Assembly: GCA_945910925.1 (NCBI GenBank)
Contig: CAMDZX010000066.1
Coordinates: 1 to 9,615, forward strand
DNA length: 9,615 bases
Direction of reading: 5' to 3'
Source: an uncultured bacterium
GTDB lineage: Bacteria > Cyanobacteriota > Vampirovibrionia > Gastranaerophilales > Gastranaerophilaceae
The notes under the pieces are model-generated. The model searched no databases. It had not been told where the DNA came from and saw only the letters and a program-made list of their open reading frames with translations. The translations under genes were made by a program, and so were the position numbers. Shown piece by piece: positions 1-4,209 of this stretch (positions within the stretch are counted from its first letter, which is position 1; the number at the start of each line of letters is the position of its first letter).

Positions 1-252
1 GTTGAGAAGGAATCACATATATCTTGTGTATTGCCAAATGGCGGAACAACTGCATTTTTGCAATATGATATGAATATTTCTTCGTATGATTTGTGTAAAA
101 AACTTTTAAACGATACGGGAGTTTTATTTTTGCCCGGAGAAACTCTTGAGATGGACGGGTTTCTCAGAATGGGGTATTGTAACAACCCCGAACAATTAAA
201 AACTGCTCTTGATATTTTTTCTGAATGGTTGCTCACTTGTTGTCCAAGATAA
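1..252 (+). CDS. Class I/II PLP-dependent aminotransferase, C-terminal fragment
   Basis: The reading frame is open from the first base to a TAA at 250-252, so this is the 3' end (83 codons) of a gene that starts outside the window. The visible part matches the small C-terminal domain of fold-type I aminotransferases. It has a GGTTAFLQY strand, a helix, a GVLFLPGE segment, and then GFLRMGYCNN. The Arg in that last segment is the position that binds the substrate alpha-carboxylate in aspartate-aminotransferase-like enzymes. A final helix ends in SEWLL. The PLP lysine and the substrate-specificity region lie outside, so the amino acid used cannot be named. No convincing terminator hairpin follows the stop. 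A role in amino-acid metabolism is inferred from the family only. Confidence 0.8.
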   Translation, partial: VEKESHISCVLPNGGTTAFLQYDMNISSYDLCKKLLNDTGVLFLPGETLEMDGFLRMGYCNNPEQLKTALDIFSEWLLTCCPR

Positions 253-294
253 TTTTAGGTAAAAAAACAAATGTAAATAATTGTAAACAAAATA

Positions 295-324
295 TTGACT
301 TTTATGATATATATAGTATATACT
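295..324 (+). promoter_or_regulatory. Predicted sigma70-type promoter of the sigma-factor gene
   Basis: A -35 element TTGACT (295-300) is separated by 18 bases from a -10 element TATACT (319-324). Each differs from consensus at one base. It lies about 110 bases upstream of the chosen ATG at 432, giving an inferred leader of roughly 100 bases. The -10 sits at the centre of a 24-bp palindrome (308-331), so a bound protein there would compete directly with RNA polymerase. Confidence 0.6.
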
Positions 325-331
325 ATATATA
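308..331. repeat. 24-bp perfect AT-rich palindrome overlapping the -10 element
   Basis: Every base from 308 to 331 pairs with its mirror position (centre between 319 and 320); symmetry breaks at A307/G332. Apart from one G:C pair on each side of the centre (316/323) it is entirely A and T. It is not followed by a T-run, so it does not look like a terminator. It could be an operator for a dimeric regulator, an easily melted or cruciform-forming site, or a chance result of alternating TA sequence. Confidence 0.55.
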
Positions 332-417
332 GCTAGGGCTAAGTTTTAAGGTTGTGTATAAGATTTATCCCTTTTAGTGTACCCCAAAATTGAATAATAC
401 GATAGTGTATAGTGTAT

Positions 418-424
418 TAAGGAG
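418..424 (+). promoter_or_regulatory. Ribosome binding site that fixes the sigma-factor start
   Basis: TAAGGAG lies seven bases before ATG 432-434. The in-frame TTG at 390 has no comparable site upstream, which favours the ATG and a 300-residue protein. Confidence 0.75.
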
Positions 425-431
425 TTTATGT

Positions 432-1334
432 ATGGCAGAGCAGTTACCTATTAAAATGAAGAAAACTAACAAATCAAGCAACCCCGCAAAGAATTCAGTA
501 TTAAAAGCTTGTTCGGATTCAGATTTATCCCGTTATATCAGAGATATTTCCAGGTTCCCTGTTTTATCTGCTTCTGAAGAAAAAGAAGTTGCAAGAAAAG
601 CGAAAGCCGGCGATGAAGAAGCAAAAAAACAATTGATTCAAGCTAATCTCAGACTTGTTATTACGGTCGCTAAAAAGGCAATTCATATGTCATCACTTCC
701 GTTAATTGATTTGATACAGGAAGGAAATCTGGGATTGATGGTTGCAGTAGAAAAATTCAACTGGAAACTCGGCTACAAGTTTCAAACATACGCAACCTGG
801 TGGATTAAACAAGCAATGTTTAAAGCAATCTCCGAACAATCGCACAGTATGAAAATACCTGTTTATATTCAAGAAACATTGTCTAAGTTTTCTAAAATTA
901 AAGCTGAGATGGAAAGAAAATATAATTGTCAGGTCAAGAATAAAGATGTTGCAGAAAAAATGAATATTGCTCCTGATAAATTAGATACATTTTTATCTGC
1001 GTATTCAAAAACAATTTCTATTGAAGGAAGTATGGAATGTCAAAATGGTAAGGAACTGAATGTCGCAGATATTCTTGAAGATACCTCTGCGGATGTTTCT
1101 TTGAGTGTTGAAGCTGAAGGTCTTAAAAAAGATTTAGAAATAGTAATTTCTACCTTAAAAGACAGAGAACAAGCTATTGTAAAAATGCGCTACGGACTTG
1201 GTGATATTTCAAGACGCACACTTGAAGAAATCGGTAATATATATGGAGTTACAAAAGAATGTATTCGACAAACAGAATTGCGCGCACTAAAGAAAATGCG
1301 GAATAATTCATTGTTGAGCTGCTACGTAGACTAG
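432..1334 (+). CDS. RNA polymerase sigma factor, sigma70 family, RpoD-like (group 2 type)
   Basis: The 300-residue product directs RNA polymerase to promoters. After a Lys-rich N-terminus of about 35 residues come region 1.2 (DLSRYIRDI onward), region 2 with NLRLVITVAKKA, LIDLIQEGNLGL and the -10 melting/recognition helix YKFQTYATWWIKQ (about 115-127), region 3 (about 145-220), and a helix-turn-helix region 4.2 (TLEEIG...VTKECIRQTE, about 263-282). There is no region 1.1 and no long non-conserved insert, and the length fits group 2 sigma factors rather than the housekeeping RpoD. Aligned by eye with E. coli sigma70, the -12 contact Gln437 is kept (Gln127) but Thr440 is Phe130. In region 4.2, Arg584 is Lys275 and Arg586 is Cys277, while Arg588 and Gln589 are kept. 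Its target set may therefore differ from that of the main sigma; this is inference. It appears to be a single-gene unit ended by the hairpin at 1425. Confidence 0.92.
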   Translation: MAEQLPIKMKKTNKSSNPAKNSVLKACSDSDLSRYIRDISRFPVLSASEEKEVARKAKAGDEEAKKQLIQANLRLVITVAKKAIHMSSLPLIDLIQEGNLGLMVAVEKFNWKLGYKFQTYATWWIKQAMFKAISEQSHSMKIPVYIQETLSKFSKIKAEMERKYNCQVKNKDVAEKMNIAPDKLDTFLSAYSKTISIEGSMECQNGKELNVADILEDTSADVSLSVEAEGLKKDLEIVISTLKDREQAIVKMRYGLGDISRRTLEEIGNIYGVTKECIRQTELRALKKMRNNSLLSCYVD

Positions 1335-1390
1335 AAGGTAAATCGGGGTATTAATTAGGAGGCTGTGAAACTTCGGGTATAGTTATAATA

Positions 1391-1420
1391 TTGACTAATC
1401 TCATCACTTATCTATATATT
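1391..1420 (+). promoter_or_regulatory. Possible promoter upstream of GNAT-like gene 1
   Basis: TTGACT (1391-1396) is followed after 18 bases by TATATT (1415-1420); TATATA at 1413-1418 is an alternative with a 16-base spacer. The hexamer TTGACT and the 18-base spacing are the same as in the sigma-gene promoter at 295-324. Predicted initiation would fall at about 1426-1428, at the start of the hairpin below. An isolated perfect TATAAT also occurs at 1384-1389 but without a good -35. Confidence 0.4.
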
Positions 1421-1424
1421 GCAA

Positions 1425-1458
1425 AAGGACGGAAATTTATTTCCGTCCTTATTTTATT
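1425..1458 (+). terminator. Hairpin, probable intrinsic terminator after the sigma gene
   Basis: An uninterrupted 11-bp stem (AAGGACGGAAA at 1425-1435 with its complement at 1440-1450) closes a four-base loop and is followed by ATTTTATT. Of the structures noticed by eye, this is the only GC-containing hairpin of this quality in the window. The trailing T-tract is interrupted by A residues, so termination may be partial. If the promoter at 1391-1420 is active, the same hairpin would instead form the extreme 5' end of the next transcript. Confidence 0.6.
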
Positions 1459-1517
1459 CTACAAAAATAAAATTGGAGTATGATAGCAAATTATTTTTTT
1501 ATAAGTCTTGTATATAT

Positions 1518-2189
1518 ATGACCCCGATAAATTTTAAAGCTAATTATATAAAAAGTGTTGATATACAAAAGTATGATGGTGAGAACTATAAACCGCATAA
1601 AGTTGCACTTGTCTCATTGAATCATAATGATAAAGATGCGGTTGATAAAATTGCAGAGGCATGGGACACTGCTTTGGTGCACGGAATGAAAGGGTCGTTT
1701 ATATATCCACAAGAAAAATTATATGCCGTAACACTACAAAAAAAAGATTTTAAAACCTTGGATTCAAACAAAGTTTTAGGAATGGTTTGTTTTAACGAGC
1801 GCGGAGAATATAATATTGGAGAAATTGAATATTTACAAGTACATCCTGATAGCATATCAGAATCTTACGGTAAAAATACAATGACCGAATTTATAAACAA
1901 AATGAAAAGAATGTTTCAAAAGGATGTAGAGCCAAAGCGAAAAGCGCCTTATAAGCACATAGGAGAATGTCTTGTTAAATCAATTATTGAACTGTATTCC
2001 GGACAACCTATTATATTAGTATCACTTGATGAAGCTGTAGGGTTTTATAAAAAAATGGGCTTTAAAAATAGTAAACATGTTATGATATTTAATCCAAAAA
2101 ACTTGTTGATTTTTTATATTGTTATGTTATTATTTGAAGGAAATATATTAAATTTAGAGGATGATAAGTATGGAAGAAAATATACTTGA
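1518..2189 (+). CDS. GNAT-fold acetyltransferase-like protein, MTPINFKAN family, copy 1
   Basis: This 223-residue protein ends its conserved part with EAVGFYKKMGF (about 172-182), the typical C-terminal signature of GNAT N-acetyltransferases. The acetyl-CoA loop is degenerate (KHIGECL, about 146-152, instead of R/Q-x-x-G-x-G/A). It is paralogous to the protein at 6771-7322 along most of its length. Shared segments are MTPINFKAN, a valine-rich strand followed by a helix (about 27-48), LDSNK(V/I)LG and the GFYKK motif. Copy 1 adds a basic insert (about 125-143). I chose ATG 1518 because the paralogue starts at the same motif; the upstream TTG at 1419 would place coding sequence across the hairpin. 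No Shine-Dalgarno is visible. The last 28 residues (196-223), including a hydrophobic run LLIFYIVMLLF, have no counterpart in copy 2 and run 20 bases into the next gene, which suggests a lost original stop. Substrate unknown. Confidence 0.75.
   Translation: MTPINFKANYIKSVDIQKYDGENYKPHKVALVSLNHNDKDAVDKIAEAWDTALVHGMKGSFIYPQEKLYAVTLQKKDFKTLDSNKVLGMVCFNERGEYNIGEIEYLQVHPDSISESYGKNTMTEFINKMKRMFQKDVEPKRKAPYKHIGECLVKSIIELYSGQPIILVSLDEAVGFYKKMGFKNSKHVMIFNPKNLLIFYIVMLLFEGNILNLEDDKYGRKYT
2106..2133 (+). promoter_or_regulatory. Weak candidate promoter for the small helical protein
   Basis: TTGATT (2106-2111) and TATTAT (2128-2133) are separated by 16 bases inside the 3' tail of the preceding gene, about 37 bases before ATG 2170. 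Both hexamers are imperfect in very AT-rich DNA, so chance is a real possibility. Confidence 0.25.
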
Positions 2190-2364
2190 TATCAGTATTC
2201 AAATTAATATTTTGGAAAGTCTGTCAAGAATACTTTTAGAAGCGTTACGTGAGGGAGATAATCTAAAAAATTTTGATGCAAGTAATCTTGCTAAAGTAGT
2301 TCTTGAAAGAACAGTTTCCATCAAAAACTCACTGAATAAAATTGAACAAAATCTGGAAATCTAA
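2170..2364 (+). CDS. Small helical protein of unknown function
   Basis: I do not recognise this 64-residue protein. It appears almost entirely alpha-helical and amphipathic. A first helix carries INILESLSRILLEAL, a short polar turn follows (about 30-38), and a second helix runs through NLAKVVLERTVSIKNSLNKIEQ. It could form a helical hairpin or dimer. There is no signal peptide, membrane segment or DNA-binding motif. ATG 2170 was chosen over ATG 2161 because GAGG at 2157-2160 lies nine bases before 2170 but directly abuts 2161. It overlaps the end of the GNAT-like gene by 20 bases, in a different frame. It ends one base from the stop of the convergent HEAT-like gene, leaving no room for a terminator between them. 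An antitoxin role was considered and not supported. Confidence 0.6.
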   Translation: MEENILDISIQINILESLSRILLEALREGDNLKNFDASNLAKVVLERTVSIKNSLNKIEQNLEI

Positions 2365-2365
2365 T

Positions 2366-3535
2366 CTATAAAGCTTCTGCGACAGATTTTATGTTTGCAT
2401 CCGTAATATTTGATAAGCCCAATTGTTTATATTCTTCCGATAATTTATTTTTTGATTTCAGTATTGTCATTGCTTTTAAGATAACAGTTTGATTTTCGCC
2501 GTTTAACAGTAGTGCAATGGCTTCTTCATCTTGCACCAATTCCATTGCAAAATATATGAAATCACTATCTTCATAAAGTTCTTCGTATAACGGTGACAGA
2601 TAATAGTTTATATCAATTGTTTTGAGAAGAATATTTATATCATTAACTTCATTTTTTGTATTCTTATCTTCATCATACAGATATTCTTCATTTTCCGTAA
2701 ATAATTCAAACTTTTCTTTTGCCATCAATAAGGCAACTGCAACAGGACCTGTTGGAGTTGTTTTAAGCATGGAATCTATCATCATGTAAAACTCATAATC
2801 AATGATTTGCGATATAGGTATTAATTCTACAAGACCATTCAATATATGACAAAAGGCTAAAATTGCATCATCATTATATTCCGTGTTCAATAGAAAATTC
2901 AAAGAACATAAGAACGGAATTTCAGCCGCAATATTTTCTGCCATTGCAGATTTCTTCATTGTTGTAAATAAATCTGTAAGTGCATCTTTATTTTGAAAGT
3001 TTACAAGAAATTTTACTGCTGCATATTGTTCAAATGAATCTTCTGATTTTAGTTTTTCTAATGCTTTGTTATAAGAATCCTCATCCTCAAGTTTAGAAAG
3101 AGCTCTTGCGCAATTAGCTGCCAAATATGTATTCTCTGAATATGCATATTGCCTTAAATATTTCATCGCTTTAGGCATTTCTATATAAGAAAAAAAGCTT
3201 GCGGCATATGTTTTTTCAGCTTCCGAACCGGCTTCCAGTACGTCCAGCATTTTATTTATTACACCTTCATCTGCATATTGTGCGATGGTAGATGCAATGA
3301 ATTCATCATAACTTGGAGAATAAACTTTCATTAACTTAAACAAATTCATAAAATTGGAGTTGTTACAAGCATCTGCAAGTCGGTGAGCAACATTGTGTTT
3401 GACAAAATCAAATAAAAAATCATCTTTTTCAATCAATTTTGAAAACAAATTTAAATCAGGTGCATTTACAATACGACTTGCAACAGGTTCATACCCTTTG
3501 GGGTCTTTGCCCGTTAAATCTTTAATCAAATCCAT
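2366..3535 (-). CDS. HEAT-like helical-repeat protein
   Basis: The 389-residue product looks all-helical, with repeated helix pairs of about 30-35 residues between residues 60 and 215. Examples are the segments around YAASFFSYIEMPKAMKYL, LAANCARALSKLEDEDSYNKAL and QYAAVKFLVNFQNKDAL. This spacing and the Ala/Leu pattern are typical of HEAT or Armadillo-like solenoids, which act as protein-binding scaffolds. The C-terminal half is more divergent and acidic, with a low-complexity stretch (about 280-300) rich in Glu, Asp, Asn and Lys. No signal peptide, transmembrane helix or catalytic motif is seen, so it is probably cytosolic. It starts six bases after the stop of the SLOG gene with only a poor ribosome site, so it is likely the second gene of that operon and translated by coupling. 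A related HEAT family, the CpcE-type phycobilin lyases, is not a safe assignment here. Its partner is unknown. Confidence 0.65.
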   Translation of the reverse strand: MDLIKDLTGKDPKGYEPVASRIVNAPDLNLFSKLIEKDDFLFDFVKHNVAHRLADACNNSNFMNLFKLMKVYSPSYDEFIASTIAQYADEGVINKMLDVLEAGSEAEKTYAASFFSYIEMPKAMKYLRQYAYSENTYLAANCARALSKLEDEDSYNKALEKLKSEDSFEQYAAVKFLVNFQNKDALTDLFTTMKKSAMAENIAAEIPFLCSLNFLLNTEYNDDAILAFCHILNGLVELIPISQIIDYEFYMMIDSMLKTTPTGPVAVALLMAKEKFELFTENEEYLYDEDKNTKNEVNDINILLKTIDINYYLSPLYEELYEDSDFIYFAMELVQDEEAIALLLNGENQTVILKAMTILKSKNKLSEEYKQLGLSNITDANIKSVAEAL

Positions 3536-3541
3536 AACAGT

Positions 3542-4129
3542 TTAATCCAAATAAAATACAGTAACTACTTTGTGTCCTTCTTCCGCATATTCAACTGCAG
3601 TATGAAGAGTTTTACTTGTATGAGATAAGAAACAAATTAACTGATTACAATCATCAATAATTTCTCGGTTACAAACTCTTGAGGCATCCGCAAGAGTCAT
3701 CATTGCTCTATCAGCGTGTTCAACAATATTAGGAACACCAATTAATTGATCTTGAACATCGCTTGGTTGTTGTCCGATTGTCTGAGGTAAAATTACTTTC
3801 AGTTTTTGAGGGTTTGACTTCATTGCACCACGAATTGCAGCTGCGTTTGTGCCGTATGACCCTCCTGAGGTGATAATTGTATTGCCTTGATTTACAAGAG
3901 CGGTTGTCAAAGTTTCAATCATTTGCTGGTGAGTAATTGCAAGGTTTCTAGAACCGATAATCGCGATTCTTTTAGCAGGCTGCTTGATAGTTGCCAATTC
4001 TAAAGACAACTCATCAACTGTATCCGGAGTCGAATCCCCTGCATCAACTTTATCATCCATCGGAACCATAATTGATGCCGTTTTATTTTCATTACCGTTG
4101 TTATCTGCTAAATTCATATTATCTGACAT
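3542..4129 (-). CDS. SLOG/DprA-like Rossmann protein of cyanobacterial type
   Basis: The 195-residue protein has an acidic, probably disordered N-terminus (about 1-50) and then one Rossmann-like domain. Visible motifs are RIAIIGSRN (54-62) and the glycine-rich nucleotide loop SGGSYGTN (88-95), followed by AAIRGAM. The C-terminal half has the CNREI, QLICF and VVTVFYLD segments that recur in short cyanobacterial proteins annotated as DNA recombination-mediator protein A. Full DprA also has a SAM-like N-terminal domain and often a winged helix; neither is present. Binding of DNA, a nucleotide or a nucleotide-derived signal is possible for SLOG domains, and a true RecA-loading role is unproven. 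ATG 4129 is preferred over TTG 4150 because AGAAGGTG (4135-4142) sits just upstream of it. The gene heads a leftward operon with the HEAT-like gene and is divergent from pcrA. Confidence 0.8.
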   Translation of the reverse strand: MSDNMNLADNNGNENKTASIMVPMDDKVDAGDSTPDTVDELSLELATIKQPAKRIAIIGSRNLAITHQQMIETLTTALVNQGNTIITSGGSYGTNAAAIRGAMKSNPQKLKVILPQTIGQQPSDVQDQLIGVPNIVEHADRAMMTLADASRVCNREIIDDCNQLICFLSHTSKTLHTAVEYAEEGHKVVTVFYLD

Positions 4130-4134
4130 TTTTT

Positions 4135-4142
4135 CACCTTCT
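4135..4142 (-). promoter_or_regulatory. Ribosome binding site fixing the SLOG gene start
   Basis: On the minus strand AGAAGGTG ends five bases before ATG 4129-4127. It lies inside the longer open frame beginning with TTG at 4150, which shows that the longer start is unlikely. Confidence 0.65.
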
Positions 4143-4174
4143 AATTGCAAACTGTATTTTTTTCGTGTATGGTA

Positions 4175-4203
4175 ATAATATCACAAAAATTTGATTTTGG
4201 AAA
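4175..4203 (-). promoter_or_regulatory. Predicted extended -10 promoter for the SLOG-HEAT operon
   Basis: Read on the minus strand, TTTCCA (4203-4198), a 17-base spacer and TATTAT (4180-4175) form a sigma70-like promoter. A TG dinucleotide one base upstream of the -10 (4183-4182) gives the extended -10 form. Transcription would start near 4168 and give a leader of about 40 bases. The 80-bp gap to pcrA must also hold the rightward promoter, but no single candidate for it stood out (TTGCAA at 4145 with TATGGT at 4168 is weak). Confidence 0.45.
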
Positions 4204-4209
4204 TAGGGG

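Noticed and set aside
333..386. Riboswitch-like structure in the sigma leader
   Set aside because: Only weak imperfect pairing (GGGCTAAG with CTTTTAG...CCC) could be drawn and no known riboswitch core is recognisable.
390..431. TTG start giving a 314-residue sigma factor
   Set aside because: No ribosome site precedes it, while ATG 432 has TAAGGAG at ideal spacing; the extra 14 residues do not resemble sigma-factor sequence.
1357..1382. Mini-ORF after TAGGAGG in the sigma-GNAT gap
   Set aside because: The GTG gives only five codons before a stop and sits too close to the putative ribosome site.
1335..1450. Small RNA gene between the sigma and GNAT genes
   Set aside because: A TATAAT at 1384-1389 and the hairpin could bound a roughly 55-base RNA, but there is no matching -35 and no further conserved structure to see.
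1419..1517. TTG start giving a longer GNAT-like protein 1
   Set aside because: The extra 33 codons would run through the terminator hairpin and the paralogue begins exactly at MTPINFKAN.
1518..2364. GNAT toxin-antitoxin pair formed by GNAT-like copy 1 and the small protein
   Set aside because: Known GNAT toxin modules have an upstream ribbon-helix-helix-type antitoxin; here the small protein is downstream and has no DNA-binding motif, and the GNAT is longer and carries a paralogue without such a partner.
3542..4129. Full DprA competence protein
   Set aside because: Only one Rossmann-like domain is present; the flanking DprA domains are missing, so a dprA symbol would overstate the evidence.
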